Position numbers and translations under genes: made by a program
NCBI GenBank assembly: GCA_022414725.1
Contig: CM039463.1
Location: forward strand, 32,877,579 to 32,941,578
Origin: Microglena sp. YARC
Taxonomy: Eukaryota; Chlorophyta; Chlorophyceae; Chlamydomonadales; Chlamydomonadaceae
DNA length: 64,000 nt
Direction of reading: 5' to 3'
Shown: positions 18,271-28,281 of the stretch, piece after piece
How positions within the stretch are numbered: position 1 is the stretch's first letter
How the letters are laid out: each line of letters begins with the position of its first letter
Notes under the pieces: model-generated
Told to the model about the DNA's origin: nothing
The model's input: only the letters and a program-made list of their open reading frames with translations
Databases searched by the model: none

Positions 18271-20990
18271 TTTTTATGATCGGGAGGACTCTGTGTATTC
18301 CGAGTTTGGTTTTCTCAATCATTCGCTCGTTGGGTTTGACAATGCTCCCGATTATGATCGGGAGGACTGTGGGTATTCTGAGTTTGGTTTTTCTCAATCA
18401 TTCGCTCGTTGGGTTTGACAATGCTCCCGATTATGATCAAGAGGACTGTGGGTATTCTGAGTTTGGTTTTTTTCAATCATTCGTTCGTTGGGTTTGACAA
18501 TGCTCCCGATTATGAAAGGGGGGACTATGGGTATGCCAAGTAAACAAATAAAAAAAAAAAAAAAATGCCGAGTACATGTTTTCTGAATCATTCGCTCGTT
18601 AGGTTTGTCAGTGCTCCCGATTATGATCGGGAGGACTGTGTGTATTCCGAATTTGGTTTTCTCAATCATTCGCTCGTTGGGTTTGTCAATGCTCCCGATT
18701 ATGATCGGGAGGACTGTGGGTATTCTGAGTTTGGTTTTCTCAATCATTCGTTCGTTGGGTTTTCCATGCTCCCGATTATGATCGGGAGGACTGTGGGTAT
18801 TCTGAGTTTGGTTTTTCTCAATCATTCGCTTGTTGGGTTTGACAATGCACCCGATTATGATCGGGAGGACTGTGGGTATTCTGAGCTTGGTTTTTCTCAA
18901 TCATTCGCTCGTTGGGTTTGACAATGCTCCCGATTATGATCGGGAGGACTGTGGGTATGCCGAGTACAAAAACAAAAACAAAAAAAAAACAAAAAAAAAT
19001 GCCGAGTACATGTTTTCTGAATCATTCGCTCGTTTGGTTTGACAATGCTCCCGATTATGATCGGGAGGACTGTGGGTATTCTGAGTTTGGTTATTCTCAA
19101 TCGTTCGCTCGTTGGGTTTGGACAATGCTCCCGATTATAATCGGGAGGACTATGGGTATGCCGAGTAAAAAAAAAAAAAAAAAAAAAAATGCCGAGTACA
19201 TGTTTTTCTGAATCATTCGCTCGTTGGGTTGTCAGTGCTCCCGATTATGATCGGGAGGACTGTGTGTATTCCGAATTTGGTTTTCTCAATCATTCGCTCG
19301 TTGGGTTTGTCAATGCTCCGATTATGATCGGGAGGACTCTGTGTATTCCGAATTTAGTTTTCTCAATCATTCGCTCGTTGGGTTGACAATGCTCTCGATT
19401 ATGATCGAAGGACTGTGGGTATTCTGAGCTTGGTTTTTCTCAATCATTCGTTCGTTGGGTTGACAATGCTACCGAATATGATCGGGAAGACTATGGTATG
19501 CCGAGTACAAAAAAAAAAAAAAAAAAAAAAAAAATGCCGAGTACATGTTTTCTGAATCATTCGCTCGTTGGGTTTGTCAGTGCTCCCGATTATGATCGGG
19601 AGGACTGTGTGTATTCCGAATTTGGTTTTCTCAATCATTCGCTCGTTGGGTTTGTCAATGCTCCTGATTATGATCGGGAGGACTCTGTGTATTCCGAATT
19701 TGGTTTTCACAATCATTCGCTCGTTGGGTTTGACAATGCTCCCGATAATGATCGGGAGGACTGTGGGTATTCTGAGCTTGGTTTTTCTCAATCATTCGTT
19801 CGTTGGGTTTGACAATGCTCCCGATTATGATCGGGAGGACTGTGGGTATTCTGAGCTTGGTTTTTCTCAATCATTCGTTCGTTGGGTTTGACAATGCTCC
19901 CGATTATGATCAGGAGGACTATGGGTATTCTGAGTTTGGTTATTCTCAATCATTCGCTCGATGGGTTTGACTATGCTCCCGATTATGATCTGGAGGACTA
20001 TGGGTATGCCGAGTACAAAAAAAAAAAAAAAAAAAAAAGCCGATTAATGTTTTCTGAATCATTCGCTCGTTGGGTTTGTCAGTGCTCCGATTATGATCGG
20101 GAGAACTGTGTGTATTCCGAATTTGTTATTCTCAATCATTCGCTCGTTGGTTTGTCAATGCTCCCGATTATGATCGGGAGGACTCTGTGTATTCGAATTT
20201 TGGTTTTCACAATCATTCGCTTGTTGGGTTTGACAATGCTCCCGATTATGATCGGGAGGACTGTGGGTATTCTGAGCTTGGTTTTTCTCAATCATTCGTT
20301 CGTTGGGTTTGACAATGCTCCCGATTTATGATCGGGAGGACTATGGGTATGCCGAGTACAAAAAAACAAAAAAAAAAAACAAAAAAAAATGCCGAGTACA
20401 TGTTTTCTGAATCATTCGCTCGTTGGGTTTGACAATGCTCCCGATTATGATCGGGAGGACTGTGGGTATTCTGAGTTTGGTTGTTCTCAATCATTCGCTC
20501 GTTGGGTTTGACAATGCTCCCGATTATGATCGGGAGGACTATGGGTATGCCGAGTACAAAAAAATAAAAAAAATAAAAATGCCAAATACATGTTTTCTTA
20601 ATCATTCGCTCGTTGGGTTTGTAAGTGCTCCCGATTATGATCGGGAGGACTGTGTGTATTCCGAATTTGGTTTTCTCAATCATTCGCTCGTTGGGTTTGA
20701 CAATGCTCCCGATTATGATCGGGAGGACTATGGGTATGCCGAGTACATGTTTTCTGAATCATTCGCTCGTTGGGTTTGTCAGTGCTCCCGATTATGATCG
20801 GGAGGACTGTGTGTATTCCGAGTTTTGTTTTCTCAATCATTCGTAGTTGGGTTTGTCAATGCTCCCGATTATGATCGGGAGGACTGTATATATTCCGAAT
20901 TCGGTTTTCTCAATCATTCGGTCGTTGGGTTTGACAATGCTCCCGATTATGATCGGGAGGACTATTGGTATTCTGAGTTTGGTTTTCTCT
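18271..20990 (+). repeat. Main satellite array, ~30 units
   Basis: Sense-oriented 78-79-bp units. Two types alternate: plain units, and units ending TATGCCGAGTAC followed by an A-rich run (18,547-18,564, 18,967-19,001, 19,168-19,189, 19,509-19,534, 20,019-20,038, 20,361-20,389, 20,560-20,579) and a second GCCGAGTAC-like sequence. A-runs are interrupted by C or T in several places, so they are old. Confidence 0.93.
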
Positions 20991-21082
20991 ATATCTGAAT
21001 CTGATTTTGAATCTGAATCTGAATCTGAATTATTTGCTTTACCAACCTATTTGTCTTCCGCAGGGTCTACAATGACAGTACC

Positions 21083-21358
21083 GTGGAAGTAAAACTCCAA
21101 TCGGACGGGAAGGATTTGGGATGCGGCGTCATGGACGAATGGACCAAGGAGCGCCAAGTGCCAATGAACATCGAAGTCGTTGTTGGTGGACCAGACTTCT
21201 ATGTTACGGCTACGCACGCTCACTGGTTGAGGTTTCGCGGCGAATGCAGGCATATGTGCGGAGCATTCTGGTCGACACTCACCCTTGCGGAAGTCAAGAC
21301 AGCCCAGTTGCTTGAAGCCACTAGCATTCGGAGGCCCATGTCAGGAGCTGGGCTATAA
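21083..21358 (+). pseudogene. Exon-like ORF, fold-back plus arm (copy 3)
   Basis: ATG at 21,083, open to TAA at 21,356. Same unknown protein as 415-814 up to residue ~85, two codons shorter in the middle (CGAFWSTL). Confidence 0.4.
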
Positions 21359-21788
21359 GGAGATAACAATTTGAATACGATGACCTTACAAAGTTGTCGG
21401 CGATCTGTCCTCTTCGTTGATTGTAGGAAGCTGACCTCGTCGCGCCTTTCCTGACTTCTTCGCGGAGGCCGTAGGAAATGTAAATAGTGCAGAAGTTACG
21501 CAATATCCTATCGAAATTGAAAGCGGCAAGTGCGGTCAGCACACAATGGTTGTTTCGAACGGTGTACATCCCACCGCGTGCGTAACATTCGAAATGTACC
21601 TGTCAGATTTGAAAATTTAACCTGAGCCACGGTGCAGCAGTACAGTCCGTTCGATTGCTCTCATACCGGCGTCAGGTGAAGGCCCTTTTGGTGTACATCG
21701 AGGTGACGTCCTCCTGTCGCTAGGACCAAACTCCTCGAAATCGCTCCTGAGCTTTCCTTCGCATGTCTCAGCCCACGCCCTAGTTTCC

Positions 21789-22169
21789 TCAAGCTCTTTG
21801 TCGGCGATAAATTTGCCCTCGCCGACCCTGACAGGATTGCTGCGCATTGTCAACCTCCATCCCAAGAGCCTGAATGTGAACTGGTATCCATGATAGGGCT
21901 CCTAACATGGGCCTCCGAATGCTAGTGGCTTCAAGCAACTGGGCTGTCTTGACTTCCGCAAGGGTGAGTGTCGACCAGAATGCATCTGCTCCGCACATAT
22001 GCCTGCATTCGCCGCGAAACCTCAACCAGTGAGCGTGCGTAGCCGTAACATAGAAGTCTGGTCCACCAACAACGACTTCGATGTTCATTGGCACTTGGCG
22101 CTCCTTGGTCCATTCGTCCATGACGCCGCATCCCAAATCCTTCCCGTCCGATTGGAGTTTTACTTCCAC
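21789..22169 (-). pseudogene. Exon-like ORF, fold-back minus arm (copy 4)
   Basis: 126 codons, the counterpart of 434-814. The tail frame (WIPVHIQALG...) competes with another open frame on the same strand (FIADKELEETRAW... at 21,617-21,865), consistent with a frameshifted longer coding region or with two exons in different phases. Unknown protein. Confidence 0.45.
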
Positions 22170-22239
22170 GGTATTGTCATTGTAGACCCTGCGGAAGACA
22201 AATAGGTTGGTAAAGCAAATGATTCAGATTCAGATTCAA

Positions 22240-22855
22240 AATCAGATTCAGATTTAGAGAAAAACCAAACTCAGAATACCCATAGTCCTCCCGATCATAA
22301 TGGGAAGCATTTTCAAACCCAACAAGCGAATGATTGAGAAAACCAAATTCGGAATACACACAGTCCTCCCGATCATAATCGGGAGCACTGACAAACCCAA
22401 CAAGCGAATGATTCAGAAAACATGTACTCGGCATTTTTTTTTTTTTTTTTTGAACTCGGCATACCGATAGTCCTCCCGATCATAATCGGGAGCATTGTCA
22501 AACCCAACGAACGAATGATTGAGAAAAAACAAACTCAGAATACCCACAGACCTCCCGATCATAATCGGGAGCACTGACAAACCCAACGAGCGAATGATTC
22601 AGAAAACATGTACTCGGCATTTTTTTTTTTTTTTTTGTACTCGGCATACCCATAGTCCTCCCGATCATAATTGGGAGCATTGTCAAACCCAACGAACGAA
22701 TGATTGAGAAAAACCAAACTCAGAATACCCACAGTCCTCTTGATCATAATCGGGAGCATTGTCAAACCCAACGAGCGAATGATTGAGAAAACCAAACTCG
22801 GAATACACACAGTCCTCCCGATCATAATCGGGAGCATTGACAAACCCAACGACCC
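22240..22855 (-). repeat. Satellite array, antisense, right of the fold-back module
   Basis: Seven to eight units in the minus orientation, with T-runs at 22,434-22,451 and 22,620-22,636. It breaks off at 22,855 into unique sequence containing a GCTGCCAGGCAGATGCC / CACCAGCTGCTAG hairpin. Confidence 0.9.
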
Positions 22856-23277
22856 TATTCGCATGAAGTCACCTACTAAACTGCTAGCTGCCAGGCAGAT
22901 GCCTGGTCACCAGCTGCTAGAGTGGGTGTCGGACCTAAGCCCGGCACCGTTACTGATACAGCTATAGGCTGTATCATTACATTCCCCCCAATCCCTGGTA
23001 TTCTGTACCCAGAATTCCTGGGATTCCACAACAAAGTCATAAGGAGTAAGCCAGACAAATATTCCCGTGGAGAAGAAAAGTAGGGGGAAAGCAATCCTAA
23101 AACCAGTCAAGGCGTAGGTATGACATCCGTGAAAAACTGTCTGAACAGTATCCAAAGCTCTTCTTGCATGCATCCGCTGATGCAATGGACAACAAGAAGA
23201 CTAATCTTCCTCAGTCACGCCACTTCTCACATACAAAGAAGACCGCAGGAGGTGAACTTTCTAAAGACACGCATCAT

Positions 23278-23433
23278 GTGTGAGTACAAATACAGCGCAT
23301 GTAGGACATGTCCTCCCGATCATAATCGGGAGCATACACAGTATTTAAAACTTGAAATGATTACTTAACAAAAATAATGCTAATATTCTGACTTCATGTT
23401 TCCTTCTATGTTAACTCAGGATTATTCTCCCAG
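23278..23433 (+). other. Candidate intron in the transposon gene, containing a satellite core
   Basis: GTGTGAGTAC at the 5' end and TTCTCCCAG at the 3' end; removal joins two conserved pieces in frame at a His-Gly pair typical of the family. A single hairpin core (TCCTCCCGATCATAATCGGG) lies inside at 23,310-23,332. Confidence 0.65.
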
Positions 23434-23959
23434 GGAAGAGGCTTCATTGGTTATTGGGCTTTGCCATTCTACTCGCAGTCCATCAATCTGACTGTATCAT
23501 GCTTCCAACATTTCTTCAACCGGGTCCTTGAAGAAGAGGGGCAGCTTCCACCGTATTGCTTCTTGCAAATGGACAACGCGGCAAAGGACAACAAGAACGC
23601 TTTCATGTTCGCATACTTGTCCTTGTTGGTTGAGATGAACTGGTTTGAGGAAGTGTACGTCCATTTCCTCCCTCCCGGACACACACATAGCAATCTTGAC
23701 CAAAAGTACTCTGTGATCTCGCAAGTGTTAAAGAACATGGAAGTGTACACCCTGGCCCATCTGATGGGCATTGTTGGTAACTTATTCAAGAGAATGGGCC
23801 CTTACACAAGGCAAGACGTCGTGACCTCTATAGGGGACTTCTCCGCTGTCCTCCTAGACAACGTTTACAAGTTGTTCGGTCATGCCACTAGCACCGTCAA
23901 AGGAGTCAATCGCCGTTTACAAGCATTCAAGATAACGAAAGGTCCCAACGGGAGAGTCG

Positions 23960-24242
23960 GTAAGAATACTTGATATACTGATATTTACAAATTAAATGCT
24001 ACCGTGCGTGTATGTACTGTCTGGACAATGCTCCCGATTATGCTCGGGAGGAATATGGGTGTGCCATGTCCTCATTGATTTACATGTACAGTCTTCAATA
24101 GAAATTAAATGATACAAAGGAAGTTGTACCTAGGACCTAGGATGTATTATCCAAGGGATGCTCCGAGTATAGTCGGGAGGAATATGGGTGTCCTAAATGA
24201 TTCACTAATATACAATACATGTTTGCACACCAACAATTGCAG
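23960..24242 (+). other. Intron in the transposon gene, with two degenerate satellite units
   Basis: Donor GGTAAGAATACT, acceptor CACCAACAATTGCAG. Splicing keeps the frame (GRVG then VYYKEYDE). Hairpin-type units with GGGAGGAATATGGGTGT lie at 24,028-24,070 and 24,160-24,200. Confidence 0.8.
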
Positions 24243-25599
24243 GGGTCTATTACAAGGAGTATGACGAGTCAGGATCTTGGAGAGGACAGTGGGACAATGA
24301 CGCTGAACCTATTTACGTCCTCCAAGGCTTTCCCACTGGTGGACACCAGAACAGTATTTAAGGAAGCCCCCGAGATCAAGATTGAAGAGCTCGAGAATAT
24401 CGAGGCAAACTGGGCGGCTGTCTGGAAGACTATTCATAACGAGAAGCCCGGAGTTGACGTCCTTTGCAGGCCACATGGCGATGGTCCTGTACAAACCGCC
24501 GGTGACGACCGTGCAGGACCCGTAGCTGATGTCTGTGTACGACACGCAGCGGAGGACCTTCTAGAACCAGAAGCCGATGACCAGCAGCAGATGGATGAAC
24601 CAGCAGCCCGATGGCCCATCCCCATGCCCAGACCTTCAAACATATTGCCGAGAAGCTTCGTGAAACTTGGGAAGCCAGCAATAAGTGGTGGACTGATTTC
24701 TTCAACGTTGAGAAGAGTTATTGGAGCACTCAAACCAGATGATGCTGTGACTGGGGAGTACCGAAAGACCAACATTTTGTCGACTTCCCATCGGAGTTGT
24801 CAGCAACCAGTCGTGTTCTGACAGTCTGAGAAATCAATGGCCAAGCGCTTGATAGCAGCATTGGATGACTTGTCCATGGATGTGTCAGACCTTTTTACCT
24901 GCAAGTAACGAGATTGCCAAGACTATGAAGGTCGCACACACTTTGGAGACTAATATGGAAAGGCCAGAGGAGGAGGATGTGTTGTACTTATATTCTTCAC
25001 AAGGGACGAAGCCGGATAGAAGAATAGCCTACGAGCCCACTACTGATTTGGTTGTTGGTCATGTCGCTGTGGTCAAGGTACAAATGGATGACTCTAGCGG
25101 ATTGAGAGGATGGGACGTGGTGGAGGTCAAATCACTACCAGTGAATGGAGAAGTGGAATGTGTGTATTAAAGCCCTTGTACTCTGGGGCTCAGAAGTTGG
25201 TGTACACTGAAACACAATACCCAACTTGGCCAGAAGATTGGATGGACCACAAGCTTGTGCCTATTACCGTGGGGGTTAGGAGAAAAGCAACATGGCACGG
25301 GCGATATTCCCATTGACGCATTTTCAATTTAGCTGCGAACCCACCAAGGGTATGAAGATCCAGAGAAAGTACCACACAAGCATGCTCCTAGCTTGTCAAT
25401 CCATTGAGAAGGACACCAGGGCAGAGGCTGTGCAATCGGATGGAGACAATGCAGACATTGCTGAGGAGGAGGAGATGGAGGAGGAGGAAGATGGGGATGG
25501 GGACATGGAGGAGGAGAAGGAGGAGGAAGAGGAGGACGAGGAGGGGGGGGAGGAGGAGAGTAAGAGTTGGACACATAGCGTTTTTTTACTAAATTAGGA

Positions 25600-25909
25600 A
25601 AATTAAATGAATTATACTTACGATTTTTATTGTAAGATGTAAAAGCTGAATTCTGCCTGCCGACTTATAACCGTCCGCTTTCCCTTTATTTCTTACAATT
25701 ATAATTGTAAGACACGAATTGATGTTAACACCTTTTGTTACAAAATATGGCATTTCAACGTTGTAACATTCGCAATCTGTACGTTTCTCCGTCTTTCAAG
25801 CTCATTTTAAGCATATTTTGTCAAAATTGACTACAATCTTACGATTTTTATCGTAAGATTGCATTTGGAAAGCATCAAAAGACCCTTAAAAAAGTGATTG
25901 TAAGATTGG
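25600..25909 (-). repeat. Right subterminal region with CTTAC...GTAAG palindromes
   Basis: At least three palindromes: CTTACGATTTTTATTGTAAG (25,618), CTTACAATTATAATTGTAAG (25,693) and CTTACGATTTTTATCGTAAG (25,838). The same motif type with other spacing is at the left end. Candidates for binding sites of the element's protein. Confidence 0.85.
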
Positions 25910-25939
25910 AAATCCGTTCGGAAGCAGGAACGCCCATTA
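25910..25939. repeat. Right terminal inverted repeat
   Basis: Perfect 30-bp complement of the left end, followed by the CA target duplication (25,940-25,941). Confidence 0.93.
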
Positions 25940-25941
25940 CA

Positions 25942-27110
25942 TGCAAGAACACTGTCCCGTACTCTGCACACTTCTCCTTCAGCCGATTGAACAGCACAGA
26001 GTGGTTCAAAGTCAGCATCTGACGGGCAACCTTGGTTGTCAGCTCCCATTCAGCACTGATTGTCATCTTCGCCGTCTCCAATTGAGGTACCAACAACACA
26101 TCGTAGCGAGCGGCCAAGAAATTTGTTGTCTGGTCCCTAAACTCTTTCTTGAGGTAAAAAATTATCTTCCGAATGCGAATCATATGCTCTTTTATCTTCA
26201 TCCTCTCTTTTGATCGTAAGGTTTTTCTCAGTATCCAACCTTGACTGCAGCTTGTCATGAACCAGCAGGAGTTTGACAAGGTCGGATGCCTGTCCCTGAC
26301 CAAGCATGAAGGATTCCTCATTCTCTGGTGAGTACGTGACCATTGTTTTGCGGACGCCTGGGTCGATGGATGCAGTTGCAACCTTGACTGGATGGACAGG
26401 CTTCCGCTCTGCCCTCCTGTCCGTGGCAGCGACAGACAAGACGAGGAAATATTCGCCGAAGCGGATTTGTGGACCTTTGGATCGTGGGTCGGTTTTCCTC
26501 AGGCATCAACTTATGGAGTTGTTTGCTACCGAAGTAGCGCATGTGCCCAATATGTCTTTTAAGATGAAGAGTTTGTCGCCATCCTTGGAAACGTTCTTCT
26601 GATCCATCTCAATGGCCCAACCCCTCTCAAGCTCTGTCTTCTTCCGTCTGAACGGAGCTGAAAACTGCTTGATGTTACCTGCTTTCAGATTCGAAAAGCA
26701 AGCCTTGATGTTTGCCAAGGCAGCCTTGATTGCGCTTTGGCGTACGCTTTTGGGGCACTGAAGCAACCATTGGCGATTCTTGAAGTACGGTTTGGCATCT
26801 TCCCCTCCCCCCTCACCTTGTTCGTCACATACCTGTCTCGAATTCGGAAGACAGACTTGTGAGTGCTCCGACGCCCAACCGTGCTGCCACCGCCTTGTTG
26901 TACATGAACCGGCTGCACCCCGCAAACTCTGACAGCATCGATTTCTGAGCCTTGGTTGGGTTCAGCTTCAGCTTTAAGGTCCTCAACTTGGGTTTGGCAT
27001 TTGACTTTGTAGCGTCTTCGACCGTTCCATCGGTAACTATATACTTGAACGATGGACATGAGGTCTTTTCCAAGCTCGTCTTCAGGGCTCCGTCTTGGTG
27101 ATCGAGAACG
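25942..27110 (-). pseudogene. tnpB: TnpB/Fanzor-like nuclease, copy 2, interrupted and frameshifted
   Basis: Carries the RuvC-I segment (ASIDPGVRKTMVTY near 26,350) and the RuvC-II region (LLVPQLETAKM near 26,090) but no continuous frame: shifts near 26,205-26,235, 26,500, 26,780 and 26,860 relative to copy 1. At the position where copy 1 has a TAG (54,464) this copy has CAG (26,759 region). The last part of the gene is at 15,774-15,944, behind the 10-kb insertion. TnpB proteins are RNA-guided DNA nucleases; this copy cannot make one. Confidence 0.9.
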
Positions 27111-27142
27111 ATGATCGAGTAGGAGTGCTGTGAGCAAATCCA

Positions 27143-27615
27143 TTAAATGAGCCCGAAACCAAACCTTGCGTGCCTGTCTTTGGAAGCCACAACAATTGAC
27201 GATACAAGTCCTGCAGTGACGAGTCCCAATACTCGTAAAAGTCCTGGGCGCTTGAAGTTGAGCCCTGATCCGACGTCCTTGACTTGCTCGCATCCGGAAT
27301 GTTTGTCAGAAATATGGGTTTGCAAGAACAATTGCTGTCTGAGCAGGTCGGGTTGTTGTTTGTGTGAGGACACACGTGCGTAGAGAATGACTTGACGACT
27401 GCTGGTTTTTTTTTCTGCTCGATGAGGTAGCCTTGGATGCTGCTTGGGTCAAAGAGACGTTGGTTGCCTGGAGTCCGGATCGTGCCATTATCTGCCCATC
27501 GACGGAGGACGGTCCTGGAGACACCACGGGCATCGGAGGCCTTGCCAATTTTACAGAAGCGTTGGTTGCCATACATGGCATTCTGATATCTAGTACATGC
27601 AAATTCCTTATACAC
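27143..27615 (-). pseudogene. tnpA: IS607-type serine recombinase, copy 2, frameshifted
   Basis: The N-terminal MerR-like helix-turn-helix is readable (FCKIGKASDARGVSRTVLRR, WADNGTIRTPGNQRLFD). The frame then slips in an A9 run; copy 1 has GGA8 in frame at the same place. The catalytic region continues in the other frame from 27,373. As in copy 1, a TAA interrupts the recombinase domain after RFGFGLI. Confidence 0.9.
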
Positions 27616-27664
27616 TGTTAGGTTTACTTATTTTCGGAAAGCAAACGAGTCAACTGTTGCAACC

Positions 27665-27901
27665 TTCCAGCCACAAACGGACTCCTTCATCTGAAGGATC
27701 CAGTTCCACCTTGTAATAATGCTCGGCTCCTGGCAAATATGCAAAACCTGTTGGCACGTGTCCAACCACACGAGCATATCTACCAAGACCAAGACCAAGA
27801 CCAGAGCTTGCAATTGAAAAAACAGTTGGCATCTCAATGACTTCAAGGGGGTGACCGTCATTCAACAACCGCGCATAGACAAATAATGAATCCGACTTCA
27901 T
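27665..27901 (-). pseudogene. 5' part of the gene interrupted by IS607-type copy 2
   Basis: ATG near 27,901 (MKSDSLFVYARLLNDGHPLE). A compact beta-rich sequence with SIASSGLGLGLGRYARVVGH and AYLPGAEHYYKVELDPSDEG follows, ending at the element edge (LWLEG). Looks like the start of a small globular enzyme or adaptor; no family recognised. The 3' part is at 15,484-15,634. Confidence 0.7.
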
Positions 27902-27947
27902 AATTTATCTGAGAAGCATTTATTTTATAGGGAAACGCTACAGTCGG

Positions 27948-27980
27948 CGGAACAGTAAAACGAAACATCCCAATAAACGG
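27948..27980 (+). repeat. CGGAACAGTAAAACGAAAC element end
   Basis: CTACAGTCGGCGGAACAGTA followed by AAACGAAACATCCC; variant terminal motif of the same family as 8960-8997 and 60,555. Confidence 0.7.
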
Positions 27981-28115
27981 TATAAAAATGATCCGGAGGT
28001 TGGAACAGGTTAGGGTCAAGCAGGAACAGAAACAATGCACTGTCGAGTCAGTCACACTCTCATCAAGGACGGCAGCGGCACCCGTCGAGTCGAGCCACTC
28101 ACAGGGCGACCTCTC

Positions 28116-28281
28116 TCATCTCATCAAGTCATGTGGCTTACATTCGCAAGTATAGCCACTCTCCTCAAACTTTGAAGCAATGTGTACATGTGTACAACAA
28201 TCGACCGTATGTCCAAGTTGTACATAGAGAATTGTAATTGATTCAATATACTGTAACATTATTGACCGGTCTGACTGTAAC
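28116..28281 (-). pseudogene. Fragment of a Tc1/mariner-type transposase N-terminus with element end
   Basis: Inverted copy of 30,360-30,530 and 33,765-33,935, covering the terminal sequence CAGACCGGTCAATAATGTTA and the first helix-turn-helix region. Only nucleotide similarity is left; the protease gene's ATG follows directly at 28,282. Confidence 0.75.

Larger units (their letters stand above)
21040..22205. repeat. Fold-back module: inverted pair of exon-like arms
   Basis: Arms 21,040-21,350 and 21,905-22,205 are near-perfect inverted repeats, each entered through the same splice-acceptor-like CTTCCGCAG, with a 0.55-kb loop between. The module also sits between oppositely oriented satellite arrays, so 18.3-22.85 kb as a whole is a nested palindrome. 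The left element copy has the same structure (392-1563). Confidence 0.88.
23104..25597 (+). pseudogene. DUF7869-like spliced gene of the transposon (putative transposase), frameshifted
   Basis: Exon-like pieces: about 23,104-23,277; 23,434-23,959; 24,243 on; then frames at 24,350-24,800, 24,900-25,170 and 25,300-25,597. Key motifs: ASADAMDNKKTNLPQ in the first piece; LQMDNAAKDNKNAFMFAYLS and VHFLPPGHTHSNLDQKYSV in the second. This Asp-Asn...Lys-Asn, then Gly-His-Thr-His...Asp-Gln arrangement matches what I know of the DUF7869 group, an RNase-H-like domain found in large eukaryotic ORFs; a DDE-type role is inference. Further on are a Trp-rich region with a 'GHVAVVKV' strand and a Glu/Asp-rich acidic tail. 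At least one frameshift (about 24,340) and several breaks after 24,600 make this copy inactive. The N-terminal exons are not identified; the fold-back ORF may be one. Confidence 0.72.
15945..25939 (+). mobile_element. Complete 9,995-bp TIR transposon inserted in tnpB
   Basis: Bounded by perfect 30-bp inverted repeats starting TAATGGGCGTTCCTGCTTCC. The flanks are AAGCA-CA on the left and CA-TGCAAG on the right; the uninterrupted site in copy 1 (53,640) reads AAGCACATGCAAG, so the insertion duplicated the dinucleotide CA. Order inside: subterminal palindromes, segment C, satellite array, fold-back module, satellite array in reverse, a spliced DUF7869-like gene (23.1-25.6 kb, plus strand), subterminal palindromes. 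The gene is eukaryotic in structure (GT...AG introns). I know no named superfamily with this combination of ends and gene. Confidence 0.93.
25942..27664 (-). mobile_element. IS607-type element copy 2, main piece
   Basis: With 15,637-15,944 it makes a 2.03-kb element collinear with 53,338-55,374. Its outer right edge is TTGCAACC followed by unrelated sequence; the outer left edge is CCGTTGAATTTAAG. In both copies the target dinucleotide at either edge is CC (GG on the other strand) with no inverted repeats, as expected for IS607 family insertion by a serine recombinase. Confidence 0.92.

Noticed and set aside
18271..22855. CRISPR array
   Set aside because: Units are 78-79 bp and contiguous with no unique spacers; A-runs are not spacers; the setting is eukaryotic.
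25388..25576. Minus-strand Pro/Leu-rich ORFs opposite the acidic tail
   Set aside because: Antisense shadow of GAG-rich codons in the transposon gene.
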